The notes under the pieces are model-generated. The model was not told the DNA's origin. It saw only the letters and a list, made by a program, of their open reading frames with translations, and made no database searches. Shown piece after piece: positions 1 to 11,258 of a stretch of 64,000 bases of DNA. Source of the DNA: Diplosphaera chodatii. Taxonomy: Eukaryota; Chlorophyta; Trebouxiophyceae; Prasiolales; Stichococcaceae. Made by a program: the position numbers and the translations under genes. The stretch's first letter is position 1. Every line of letters begins with the position of its first letter. The stretch covers positions 2,294,001 to 2,358,000 of the forward strand of contig JAALGY010000031.1 in assembly GCA_032358165.1 (NCBI GenBank). The letters run 5' to 3'.

Positions 1-660
1 CCGTTTGCGCCTGCGCGAGCGTCGAGCAGTCAGCCGCCACGAACTGATTGGGCAGCGCAGTTGGCGGTCCCCTCAGCTGCAGCGTCGGCAGCGGTGGCAG
101 CTCAACCAGCCGCCCCAGTGTCACAGCCGGCTGGTAGCTGGAGGCCCAGCCCGGCGACTGCGACTTCACTACCGTCTACTGCTGCCGCCGTGCCTGCAAC
201 TGGCAGCACGGTGCCCGCGAGCATGGGTCCCGCCACCTCTGCTGTGCCGACGCAACTCCAGCAGCAGCAGGGGCCGCCGCCGCCGCAGCAGCAGCCGGCA
301 CCACAGCCGCCCTCAGCGCACGTGTGGGGCACGCCAGAGCCGGCTCAGCCGCCGCTGCCACCGCAGCCGCCGCCACCGCCGCCTGAGCAGCAGGCAGTGA
401 TGGCGCAGCAGTCGCAGCAGCACGCTGGGTACAGCTCTGGCCTGCCCCCACTGCCTTCGTCACAGCCGCCGCCGCCGCCGCCACTTTCGCAGCCATCGTC
501 ACAGCAGCAGCAGCTGCAGTCACAGCCGCAGCCCCTCAGGCAGTCGGGGACGTCGGTGCAGATGACGCCCGAGGAGTTTGCAGCAGAGGCTCAGTTGGCT
601 CTGCTGGATGATAGCATGTTCGAAGATTTTTTTGCTGATCCAGAGCTCAGCATTTGCTGA
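1..660 (+). CDS. C-terminal part of a Gln/Pro/Ala-rich protein (5' end outside the window)
   Basis: The frame is open from base 1 and stops with TGA at 658-660, so at least 219 residues are present and the start lies upstream. The body is low complexity: Ala, Pro and Gln runs with pure proline tracts around 370-500 and CAG/CAA-encoded glutamines around 500-530. The last 35 residues differ: MTPEEFAAEAQLALL followed by DDSMFEDFFADPELSIC, an acidic stretch studded with Phe, Met and Leu. Acidic-aromatic tails of this kind behave as transcriptional activation domains, so a transcription regulator is my inference. No DNA-binding domain is visible in this fragment. The frame is coding on composition, but the family is not recognised. 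Long frames on the opposite strand here are GC-rich shadows. Confidence 0.7.
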   Translation, partial: PFAPARASSSQPPRTDWAAQLAVPSAAASAAVAAQPAAPVSQPAGSWRPSPATATSLPSTAAAVPATGSTVPASMGPATSAVPTQLQQQQGPPPPQQQPAPQPPSAHVWGTPEPAQPPLPPQPPPPPPEQQAVMAQQSQQHAGYSSGLPPLPSSQPPPPPPLSQPSSQQQQLQSQPQPLRQSGTSVQMTPEEFAAEAQLALLDDSMFEDFFADPELSIC

Positions 661-1646
661 TGACGGACGCCAGAACCGGACTACAGGCACAGTCTGGGAC
701 TACTGTGCCTGTGTCCCAGATAGCCTATCGCCCAGCTCGTTCTTGGACTGTCGCTGAATTGTCGTGTTGTAGCCGTCGTGAGCAGTTTCTTGAATTGTGG
801 CCGACTGGAGCTAGGTTGCAGAGTGTACCGTATGCTGGGGTGTGACGCCTGCAATGGCGAGCACATGCGCCCATCACTAGATGTAGGAGTGCAACTCTGA
901 GGTTGTGGTGGAACCCGATCAGCAAGCGGGGCCGTGGCATTGGGTCGATGTAACCAACGCAGCGAGATATCTTACATGGACATAGCTGAAATCAGCACCC
1001 AAGCCACTGTCAGTGGTGACCATCAGCCAGTGCGGGATGACATCATCCACAGCGATTTCTGACATGCACAGCCTGCACTTCCCATCTTCGCACTGTTTCG
1101 TGGCTGCACCACCCCGCTCAGATCGTGCCAAGCTTAGGAGACGACAGCCCACATTGACGTGAAGAGCGCCCTGCCAAGCCTGCACACGCAGTGCTGTGCT
1201 CTCAGTCGGTTGGGGAGCCCTACATCGGGGTCGACTTTGTCAGCTGTCCACCGCGGGATCCGATCATCCGCGCGGGGTAGCAGATGCAACGCAGCGTCAG
1301 TAGGTCGACGGTGTGATGCGGCGTCGCAATGCGTGGGCATCAGCAGGGGGGTCTGAGCTTTGGGAGCAGTGATTGACGTCTCTCGTACAGTGCTCAGACC
1401 GGCTTCCAGATGAGCGCGGGGCACATGCAGCATGATGTTCTGAAAGAGCTTCATGCTGCGTCGCTATCAAGGCGCGTCTTCGCGGATGAGACTGCTTGTA
1501 TCGCTCGTTGGGCTGCATGCATGACATGCCATTGACCTTGGCGCGTGAGCCCGCGGTCCCGCAGCCTGCCTGAACACATGTCACCTGGCACGCTATACAG
1601 CCCGATGCTCGTCAAGGTCTCACATTAGGTCGTCCGTACCGTTTGC
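661..1646. other. intergenic region, nothing recognised
   Basis: About 1 kb between the stop of the upstream gene and the first ATG of the glycosyltransferase-like gene. I see no domain, RNA gene or repeat. A well-formed acceptor ending at 1729 could mean that the downstream gene has an extra 5' exon here. Confidence 0.5.
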
Positions 1647-3308
1647 ATGAGTGCTTTTCTATCACCCAGCATGCACATCTGTCGAGGTTGGGGGGCAGGC
1701 TCTGAGATCTGCTGTCTTTTGGCCCGCAGGCGACTGCATGCATGGTCCAGAGACAGGCTGCTGCGCACCATATTCCTGTGCCAGCTCCTCTTCTTCAGCG
1801 CACTGGTGGCTTTCGCCTGGAAGCTTGGCAGCCACCGCTATGCAGGCCCAGCGGGCCCAATCCACAGGTGCATGGTCATGTGTGTGGTATACTGATGGGT
1901 GTGCACGTCGGGATCTAAGCACGGCCCGCCTCTCCTGTTGTGCTGCGCGGCGTGTCGGTGCATCCACGATCCACCGTGCACACCGCTGGGTGCTTGTCAC
2001 TGCAGCGCATCGGCAGCCCACGATGACCCAGTCAGCGCCGCACGTCGGCACGCACTGCGCGCAGCAGATGAGCAGCGCTCTCTGCGAGGCACCGGCTTTG
2101 CGGCAGCAGACCTACAGCGGCAGACCCTGGATGTGTCAGCGGGACTTCAGCAGCAGGAGGGGCAGGTCCAGCAGCAGGGACAGCAGCAGCAGGCAGCCGG
2201 CACAGCGCCCGATATCCACACGCTGGTGCTGTACATATTCTCACCCACAGATCCAGAATATCTGAATAACCTGCAGTATTTCATACGGGACGGCATCAAG
2301 GCCAACGATGGGTGTGACTATGTGATTGTGGTCAACCAGGCAGTGGGACAGGAGATGATGAGCTTCAGTGCGATGTCGATCATGGCAGGCAGTCTGCCGC
2401 CCAATGCGCGGTATGTCACGCACCGCAACGAGTGCTATGACTGGGGCACGCTCGGGTGGCTGCTGACCACCAAACAGGTCGACACATCGAAGTATCAGTA
2501 TGTGCTCTTCATCAACAGCAGCGTGCGAGGGCCGTTCCTGCCGTCATATTGGCCGAAGGATGTGCACTGGACGCGCGTGTTCACAGACCGCATCAACAAC
2601 AGCACCAAGCTGGTTGGGCCCACCATCAGCTGCGAGGGCATCCAGCCGGTGGGCTTCCCCAAGGAGCGCAAGAACCCGCACGTGCAGTCCTTCGTGGTTG
2701 CCACGGACCAGGTGGGCCTGCAGCTGCTGATGGCGGACGGCAACGTGTTCAAGTGCTACGACCACATCCACCTGACGATGTTCTACAGCGAGCTGGGCGC
2801 CAGCAAGGCCATCCTGGACGCGGGCTACACCATCGACTGCCTCATGATGCGGTATCAGGGAGTCGACTGGCGGGACAAGTCGCAGTGGCACTGCAACGCG
2901 GACGAGAGCCCGTACAAGGAGTCCCACTATGACGGCATCAACGTCGACCCGCTGGAGGTCCTGTTCGTGAAGGTGAAGCAGCAGCTGCTCGAGCTGAGGT
3001 ACGGCGCAACCCTCAAGGCCGAGAAGTACGATGCCTGGTCCGCCAATGCGGCTGCGGCTGCCGCTTCGCTGACGCCCAAGCAGCGCGACGTGACCAGCAA
3101 TGCATACCACCAGCTGCCGCCAGACTTCCGGACAGTGGTGCTGACAGCCGACGGCAAGTCGGCGACCGGCAAGTGCTTCGACGTGAACTACTACAAGCAC
3201 TATAGTCCAGAACTGAAGATGCTGGACGACCACATCGCACTGCAGCACTTTGCTGCAAAAGGCCAGTTCGAAGGACGCCACTTCAAGTTCCGGACATGCA
3301 AGCCATAG
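1647..3308 (+). CDS. putative type II membrane glycosyltransferase-like protein
   Basis: Two exons, 1647-1867 and 2006-3308, give 507 residues; the 138-nt intron has GTGCAT...CTGCAG ends. Exon 1 encodes a short basic N-terminus and one hydrophobic segment (TIFLCQLLFFSALVAFAW), the layout of a Golgi type II membrane protein. A Gln-rich stem follows, then a compact domain beginning near HTLVLYIFSPTDPEYLNNL. The run YVLFINSSVRGPFLPSYW and the following KLVGPTISCEG resemble a family of algal, plant and oomycete glycosyltransferase-like proteins known to me by pattern. Acidic and aromatic residues continue to the C-terminal KFRTCKP. Donor and acceptor substrates cannot be inferred. The first ATG at 1647 was chosen; an acceptor ending at 1729 allows an alternative 5' exon. 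The gene call is firm, the function moderate. Confidence 0.75.
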
Positions 3309-3947
3309 TGCTCCAACAGCTCTCAGCAGCCCGCTGGCCCCGGGGACCGGCATGCCTGCATGGACATGCGCAGCTACGGGACCCATCCCTACATTATGCA
3401 GCAAGCAGACAACGTGCTGTGGAGGCACACAGCACTGTATACAGCCGGCAACACCAGCAGGGCTGCGCTTTTTGAAGCTTACCGTACAGTGGGGTCAGAC
3501 TTGGTGGGATGCCCACCATGCAGGGTATGCAGTTCATGTGGTGCCGCAGTGTATAGGTGTTAGAACAGATTGCTTTCTGTCCTGCGCAGTGAGGCCCGTC
3601 AGTGATCTGGCGATTGATTTGCAAGAATCCCCTCAGATTCGTGCCTGTGACTGTAGTTACTGGGTGTCAATGTATGCCCTTTTCTGGGCATTGTTTGCTG
3701 CAGGAATGCGTGCTAACCGTGTGAAGTCGGCATGCAGCCTCACAGGTCACGAGCTTCCAGAGCCAAACTGAACCATATGCACGCCCTCTACTAGACACTT
3801 GATTTGTTGTTGGCACATGCTTGTTCTGTCAGTACTCACGCAGCCAGCTGTGCAGGGACCAGCAACATGTAGGGCCGGGCTGCATCTGCTCGCCACCTTA
3901 GTCCTACGCTGCACATGCTGCCCCGTCATGAGCCGAGCTACCCCCAG
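3309..3947. other. convergent 3' intergenic region
   Basis: Lies between two converging genes, so it should hold both 3' UTRs and polyadenylation signals. No coding exon or RNA gene is supported here. Confidence 0.5.
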
Positions 3948-6900
3948 CTACCGCCAAGGCACCGCCTTCTGCCGCTGCGCCCGCAGCTTGTGCGCTGCTT
4001 CAGAGTGGGCTCTGTGCGCACTTGCCAACTCCTCGCGCAGGGCAATTAGCACCTGCACACAGAACACGAATTGCTGCCATATATTTGAGTAGGCGTCGCA
4101 CCGCAGTCATGTGCACGGTGTTTGTCTCTTGGTCCCTGCTGCTGTGCTGACCATGCACCAACCCACTGAGCAATGCAGCATATGGCAGAGAGGACACCTG
4201 CTCCCGTGCAGCGAGGGCGTGCTGCAGTGACTTTGCCTCTCTGGCCATGGTCTCCAGCTGCAGATCATGGCAAATGCTTGGACACAGTTACCAGCCGACA
4301 TCGAGAAGCTAATGATGACAGCCGTGTTTGCAAAGCAGCTGACGGTGCCTTTCTCACCTTGGAATTCTTCTGTCCAAGCTGTTCTCGAACAAGCGCCAGG
4401 TCCTGCAACAGATCGGTTTGCCATGTGGGACTGCATCGGTGTATATGCCTATGCTCTCGTGTGCACGGGCACCCGGCTGAACGTTTCGAGAGGTCCGACA
4501 TGGAGGCATCAACCCTTTCAGATGTCTTCTACGCAAAGGTTGCAGCAATGGCTCGGCTCACCTTGCGGTTCCTGTCCGCCTCCAGCTGCAACCAAAGTTG
4601 AGCTGTATCAGCGCGGGTCCTGGGGACATATCATATGCAGTGCTATGTGCCTGCCGCCAAGGAACCACAAAATAGCCTGGTCCAAAGCACCGCTATGCAT
4701 ATATTGTATCCTTTGCCCACCAGCAAGATGCGGGCGGAGGCCTTGCTGGGGCTGACGCCCGGAGCTCTGCCGCCCGCATCCAGCTGCTGCTGCAGCTCGC
4801 CACAACGCGCCTCCGCAGCCGCCAGCTGCTCCCTCAGGGCTGCGTCAGTGCAGCACAGCAGCGTCGGGTCCGTGAACACTACCCTCACTGAGCCTCCACC
4901 CTACACTCCAACAACCACTGATGCTGACCAAAGCTCGCCTTCGATGCGCGCTGCAAGAGGATACTCCAGGATTGGACCTGCAATGGCCTGGGTGTGCTGC
5001 CGGCGGTCCTCCTCACGTGCGTGCTGCACCGCCCGCAGCGCCGCCTGCAGCTCGACCAGCTGCTTGGCTGCCTCGCATGCCGGCTGGGGCCCCGCCGCTC
5101 CCGGGGGGACATCGGGCTGCAGGGGAAGCAGCAAGCCAGTCAGTACAGTCAGCAGCCTGCACTCGCCTGGCTCACGCCAGACACTGCATTGTTCGTGAGA
5201 CAGGAGCAGTGTCCTACGCCGCTTAGGGCAGCATCAGCCAGTTCCTGCTGGGCGCTGTCTGCCTCAGTACGCCACATCAGCACCTCCACGACCCGAAAAC
5301 TGCACACAGCAGCCACGTTGCAGACCTGGCCTCCAGACGCGGCTGCCAGCTGGCGCTGCAGCGCGGCGACGCGCGCCTCGTGCGCGACGGCCGCCTTCCT
5401 GGCAGCCTTGTCGGCGGCCCTGGCATCCGCATGCGCCCGGGCTATGCTGGCGTCGCGCTCGCGCAGCTTCTCCTCCACAGCCGCAAACTCCAGCCTCAGC
5501 GCCGTCACCTGCTCAGCGCCACTGACCTCAGAGTACGAGAAAGCAATGATACTTTTCCATGCTGACAGACATGTAAGCGATGCCAGACATCTTTGCCTGA
5601 CCCTGGCATCCAGCAAAGTACTTGCATGACAACGTTGGGAGCGCAAGCATTGGAAAGCCGCAGCATGATGGTTTCAAGTGCAGGCCGCGGGGCGTCGAGC
5701 GCACGCCTGCTCCGAGAACTGCTTGCTGAGGCGCTGCACAGCGCCCATGCGCTCCAGCCCGACCGCCTCACCGCCCTTCCCGTGCCGCACCTCCCCGATC
5801 TGCGAAGCCCGTGACGCTGCCGGTACGTCAGGTGCTGCCTCTGCGCCGCTCCTGTCGGCTGCCACCGCATTGCTGTCGCCGCTTGAGGCCTGCTGCTGCT
5901 GCGCGGGTTCAGTGCCTGTGCTGTCCCTCGCCGATGCACTTGAGGCTGCAGACTGTTCCGACACCTCACAGCTGTCTGCGCCCTCCGCTGCCTGTCGGCG
6001 CTCCTGGCAGTCACAAAACTCAACGGTGGAATGTGGATGAAACTTTGACAAGTTTTGACGCAATCGTTTCCGGTGGCTTGCACTTGCGTATGCATGGGCG
6101 CAGCCATGCCCCTTGCTGCTGTGCCGACACAGCCAGCTGCTAGCACACCCGTACACCCAGTCACATTGCGATGTCTGTGACCTCAACCCAGTCATGGCAA
6201 TAGCAGCAGGTTGCTGCTACTCCTGCACCGTGCCGGGTGCATTTCCTCCAGGTAAAGAGACGCACGTATGTTGCAGACCCACCTGGAGCACAGCAACGAG
6301 CGCCGCCTGCTGGCGCAGCTCCCGCAGCACTTCGGCCGCTGCCGCGCCCAGGACCGCAACGCCGCCGAGCAGCTGAGCGCTCGCAGCTGGCGTCTGGGCC
6401 TGCTGGTCCTGGTACGGCACGCTCGGCTGTGATGACGACACGGCACTCAGCATGCGACTCAGTTGCTCGTCCCTTGCCTGCACAGCCGAGGGTGTTTGTA
6501 GGGGCGATGTCTAAGGTGTCTGCAGCACATTTGCACCAAGTTCTTGGCAAGAAACATCAGGAGTCTGCGGTGCCATGCCTGCACCTTCAGATCGGCAGCG
6601 AGGGCCAGCAGGCAGGCTGAAATGTGCTGGCGCTCAGCACGCTCTGCTGCCAACAGGTTTGCCGCCTGCACGACACCAGCAATGACAGCGCTTGAGACCT
6701 GGCCACCATTTCATGCACATGTCTCAACGAAAAAGCCATGGATGTTTGGCACGGTTTTAAAGGCTGATGCCTAATTACTATTGGTAGGCATGCACTTCGT
6801 CCAAAGCTTTGTGTCACCTGCATGCCGTCTTTGCTGGGCGATGCGGGGTGCGACGTGATGCTGCCCACATTGCTGATGTCTGCCAGGCTGGCACGGAAGC

Positions 6901-8237
6901 CCAGCGGCTGCTGCAGGGCGTCAACGGGACGCACACCCGCCGCCCGCAGCTGCTGCGCCATCGCTGCCAGCTGGAGCTCCCTGTCGTCCAGGCGGCTCTG
7001 CAGCTCGAGCACCTGCAGACAGCCGCGAGGGATGCTGCAGTGGAATGGTGATTGATGGACGGATGGGAATGTGAGTTTCGGAGTGATGAGTGCAGTGGCT
7101 GCTGTCTTTGCATTCGCTTGCCGACACCTTACTATGCCTGTCTGCTGCCAAACATGGATGCAATTCTGGGTAGCAGCACCTGGTTTGTGGTGTTGGCCAG
7201 GTGCAGCGCGACGTCTGCGGTGGGGAACGGCGACGCTGGCGACGGCGGGACAGCGGCCGCCCCCTCGCCCTCCTGCTCCACGATGCACGGCAGCGCCGGC
7301 AGCACCGACCGGCCCAGTTGCTCCTGCAGGTTGGCAGTGTGGAGGCTAGCCTGCCAGCAAACAAGCAGCTCCGGCAGCACCAATGGGGTGCAATGCATGG
7401 TGTGGCTGACCAGCATGAAGGGGCAGCACAGTGCTTACAGGCATGCCGCCCACCTGCGGCGCATGTGCATCGACCAGGGCACGCTGCAGCTCGTTGTTCA
7501 GCGCCTGGCTGGCCTCGAGGCGAGCCTGCAGCAGCACTGGTCGCATGTCATTGAAGATCGAAGATATTCAGACAGGCTCGGGTCCTGCATCATTGGATAG
7601 CATCAGCTAAAGTGCTGCGCAGCGTGCATGCTGGTGTGCACTGGCCTGCACTCATCAGCATGACTAGCAAGCTGCACCTTGAGCTGCCCGCACTGCGTGT
7701 GCATGTGCAGCAACTCTGTCTCCAGCTCCACTGTCTGCTGCTCCAGCACAGCACGCGACGGCCTGTCGTGACCTGTCAGGGCCACCTGCATGCGATGTAA
7801 TTCCAAGCTTTGAAAGTGAACTGGGTATGCGCCATGACGGCTGTGAACATACGACACAGGCAATGCTGCACGTCCAGATCCAACATACTGGAATGGAGTG
7901 AACCCCCGCAGAGTGTAGCGTGCCAATCAGGTACCTGGTCCAGCGGGTCATCACCGTCCGCATCGGTGCACGGCAGCCCCATCCTGTCCAGCTGTGGCGA
8001 TCCCGGCGAGTGGAAGGTGTCTGCTGCGCCGTGGTCGGCGCCGCCCTCCAGCTCATACAGAGGGTTTGGCGTCCCGCCACCCTCGACGCAGCGGCGGTGC
8101 CGTCGTCTTACTGCCGAGTCTGGGGTCGAGGCCAGCATGTGCCCACTGTCTGGTGATTGTGGCGGTGAGCGAGCCGGCGAGCTGGTGACATGTGTATATG
8201 CGGCACCTAGCACTCCAGCGCCGCCGTCGCGCTGCAT
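3948..8237 (-). CDS. 16-exon coiled-coil protein of unknown function
   Basis: Exons read from high to low coordinate: 8237-7935, 7785-7678, 7525-7439 (or 7454), 7350-7180, 7012-6818, 6665-6585, 6477-6283, 6003-5707, 5526-5326, 5262-5218, 5116-4978, 4839-4721, 4585-4562, 4402-4358, 4257-4198 and 4052-3948 (TAG). All junctions agree in phase, nearly all phase 0, giving about 724 residues. The N-terminus is Ser/Pro-rich and disordered (SSPARSPPQSPDSG). The rest is heptad-like helix, for example LREQLAAAEARCGELQQQL and LETMAREAKSLQHALAA. One exon is only 24 nt (4562-4585, LEADRNRK). The intron after 5707 appears to use a GC donor. The start at 8237 overlaps an acceptor-like CATGCAG, so a further 5' exon is possible. 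A scaffold or tethering role is inference; no family is recognised. Confidence 0.75.
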
Positions 8238-8886
8238 GCTGTGCTGTAAGACCTCACTGGCAAAGTGGCCTCAGCGCTGTGTCGAACAGGTCCGTGCCTG
8301 ACTCAACTTGCAAGCGCCGTGCAACAGGATTACGGCTCCGGTGCTCTGTCTTGCCTCATGCCTTTCATAACACAAGTGGCAGCAGGTGGCCGTACCGCTG
8401 TCATATCGACGAGTGTCTGAGCTTGATGTTGTCAACCACTATCGCCATGCCTGATTGAGGTTGCAAGCGCCTTCGAAGCAGACGCTGCGGGCAAGGAACC
8501 AATGCAAAGTTCGAGGTGACAGCTTGTGTCAGCCATTGGCGGTCCCATCATGGTAGTCGCGGAGCGCATCTGCCCGCCCAGGGGCAAACATGCATGCACA
8601 AGAGCTGCAATGCCGATGATAGAGGAGCTTACATGCAACAGGTACAGTATCGTATCAGGAATTGTTGTGAGCATACACAGGCTGTGAACCTGGCCGCCGC
8701 CTACGCCTTTGACAAGTGTGTAGACCATCATCAAGGGTGACGTAGGACCACCTCAAGCAATATGGCGTGGCGTGTATTGCGCGCAAGTGCTGCTGGCTGT
8801 TTGAGGCCTTCAGACGGATGCATGCAGCAGTCACAGGTGTGCAAGCTTCGCGTCATGAATAGGCATCACTGGAGAATGACGGCGGC
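8238..8886. promoter_or_regulatory. divergent intergenic region between two genes
   Basis: The coiled-coil gene (-) and the RRM-like gene (+) point away from each other across about 650 bp, so both promoters and possibly unassigned 5' exons should lie here. No core promoter motif was identified. Confidence 0.4.
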
Positions 8887-10599
8887 ATGCACCCTGCAAA
8901 TTGTCTCACGCCCCTAATGTGGTTTGGTGGCTTGCAGGCCGCAGAACTGTTGCGCACCTTTTCTGCACGCTTGCTGTCCTCAGCGAGCGCTGCACAGAGC
9001 AGCGGCGAGGCCGAGCTAGCCTCGGCAAATGGAGCAGCCGGCGCATTGGCATCTGACAGCCGGGAGGAACACACATCGCCTGCCGCTTTCGGAACATTCG
9101 CACAGCCACGCAGTCCCACAGACAGCGCCGGGAGCGATAAGCGGCGAAGACGCTCCAGATTTGGCAGGAGGCAGGTGGGGCCATGCCATTGAGCACCATG
9201 TGCAGTGGCTCATCGTTGCTGTCCTCTACTTGAAGCAGTAGCATGTGCAGCAGGTGGTGCCGCAGGTGGCAAAACGTTTCACTGACCGCGTACATGTCAC
9301 TCTCAGGACCATGCGCCCCGTGACGGTGCTGACCAGGGGACCGGCCGCCATGGATCTCCACTCAGGGAGGAGGACGTGCCGCGTGCAAAGATCAGGGTGT
9401 GCAAGATCGCACCGCGTGCACAGTCCTGTGTAACATGCAGCCCTGAACTGTGCAGCTGAGCGCAAAGGCATGCCACTGACCAAAATGTGCGCTGGCTCAC
9501 GCTGTGCAGGTGCACTTCCCTGTCCGCATCTCAGGCTTTGGGCGGCTGGCGATGCGGCGGGACGTGCAGCGCCTCCTTGCAGATTGCGATGTGCAGGCTG
9601 AGGACGTCAGGTGCAGACACGACTTTCAACTGGCGCTGCACAGGCAGAGCATTCCAGTAATTTGTGCGATTCTTGGCATGCACGTACTTTAATACTAATC
9701 TTCAAGCGAAACATGGCCGCTCCGAGGAGCACCTTCGACTGCTGCAGGCTAGAGTATGACGCAGAGACCCTCAACCCCAAGGCCTTCTGGACTGACCTGC
9801 CGACTCTGGAGCTGCAGAAGCGGGCGCTCGCATGGGATGGCGCCAACATGGTGAGCATTATATTCAGGTATCTGTCATGACACAGGAGATGTGTGCTGGT
9901 GGTTGTGATCTCTTACTGTCTTACTGATCTGCATGTGCTGCAGTAGAGATCTGTTGTGCATGCAGGCTGGGCGCGAAATTTCAGTGGTGCCAGTTGAGGG
10001 CCTCCAGATGCAGCGTGCAATCCTCAATCCGCTGAGTATGGGCAGCCGAGGCCGCTATGTGCTTGTTCTGGGCATTCAGGTGGGGCAATGTGCAAGGTCA
10101 GCTGACACTAGTGCTGCTGGATTGCCAGCTGTGCGAGCATTGCCACAGCCTTGAGAAACGCGCAGCTTACGACTCTTACACGGCAGCTGCCAACTTCTCG
10201 TCCTCTGCGGATGCAGGAGAATGCCAATCTGGAGGACATCGTACGGTTCTTCGATGGCTACGACCTCATGGGCAATCCAGTGACAGTGCTGAAGTCGGTA
10301 AGTAGCTGCATGCAGCCACAATGAACGCATGCAACCATCCTCGCCAGGCGGTCCATTCCTCTGTGCACTAGATGACACCTGGTACACGTTGGCACATGCC
10401 GCTGAGGGCTCTCCTCCGTGATCTAATGCTGCAGGGGGAGCAGCACAGGCCAAACATGCGGAGATCACAACGATCCGTGGCAGGCACGCTGCGTGCAGTC
10501 GTGCGGTTCACATGCATGGAGGAGGCGCATCGCGCTATGCGAGAGAAGCAAGGCGGCTTTGTGTTGAACGCGCCCGTGATGCTGCGCGTGTTGCAGTGA
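8887..10599 (+). CDS. RRM-like RNA-binding protein, probably organelle-targeted
   Basis: Six exons: 8887-9174, 9510-9610, 9748-9850, 9966-10079, 10217-10297 and 10435-10599 (TGA). Phases close perfectly, giving 283 residues. The first 30-40 residues (AAELLRTFSARLLSSASAAQ) are rich in Arg, Ser and Ala with no acidic residue at first, typical of a mitochondrial or plastid presequence. VHFPVRISGFGRLAMRRDVQ begins a first RRM-like fold. RGRYVLVLGIQ (RNP2-like) through GTLRAVVRFTCMEEAHRAM (RNP1-like) to the C-terminal PVMLRVLQ forms a second. The two-fold arrangement recalls plant organellar RRM-like proteins. RNA target and organelle are inferred, not seen. The first in-frame ATG, at 8887, was chosen; a later Met at 8917 is the alternative start. 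Confidence 0.8.
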
Positions 10600-11258
10600 C
10601 CTATTGCATGTCTGCCTCTTGGGCAGTGGACCGTGCACTGGGCAGTGTGCTTTGGCGTATGACCGATGTGACCAACCAGCAGACGTCCCAGTTGATGATG
10701 ATGTGCAATGACACACCTGTGAACAATCTGACATCCCATCCTGACATACATCTTCCCACCGCACCTGTCTTGTACAGCGGCACCACATCTCCCAGCCTTT
10801 CCAGCACTGGCAGACAGCCAACAGATACGGTAGCCAATGCCCACAACCGGCGCCTGTTGACCTGTGCTAGCCTGTGCACCCCGATAGGGTGTGCAAAGTG
10901 GTGGCGGGGTCAGGGCACCAGCAGTAGCTTACAGAAGTTTACCAGCTTCATGGTTCGTGCTTAATAGGCCTGCAACTCCCCCGCTCATGCCAGTTCATTT
11001 CGTGGCACCGCTGATCAACTTTGCACTGCTCTGACATACAGACTGAACACAGTACCAGGACACCCACACTCACCGGGCACAGCACCACAGCCCGTATGTA
11101 AGAAGCGAACCTCAGCGCTTAGCTGTTAGGCCATCATTGGGCACCAAAGCAAACAGAAGGTACGGACTTCAGCATTGGAGACCATGTGTGCTGATGGGCC
11201 GTTGCAGCTCCGCCATACATCTCCGCCAGAGTTGGTATCACCCATTTCACCTGCCTTC
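10600..11258. other. convergent 3' intergenic region
   Basis: Between the stop codons of the RRM-like gene (+) and pyruvate kinase (-). No coding exon, repeat or RNA gene recognised; expected to carry both 3' UTRs. Confidence 0.5.

Noticed and set aside
2544..3428. 294-codon open frame on the minus strand opposite the glycosyltransferase-like gene
   Set aside because: It mirrors the codon structure of the plus-strand gene in GC-rich DNA and has no domain; a shadow.
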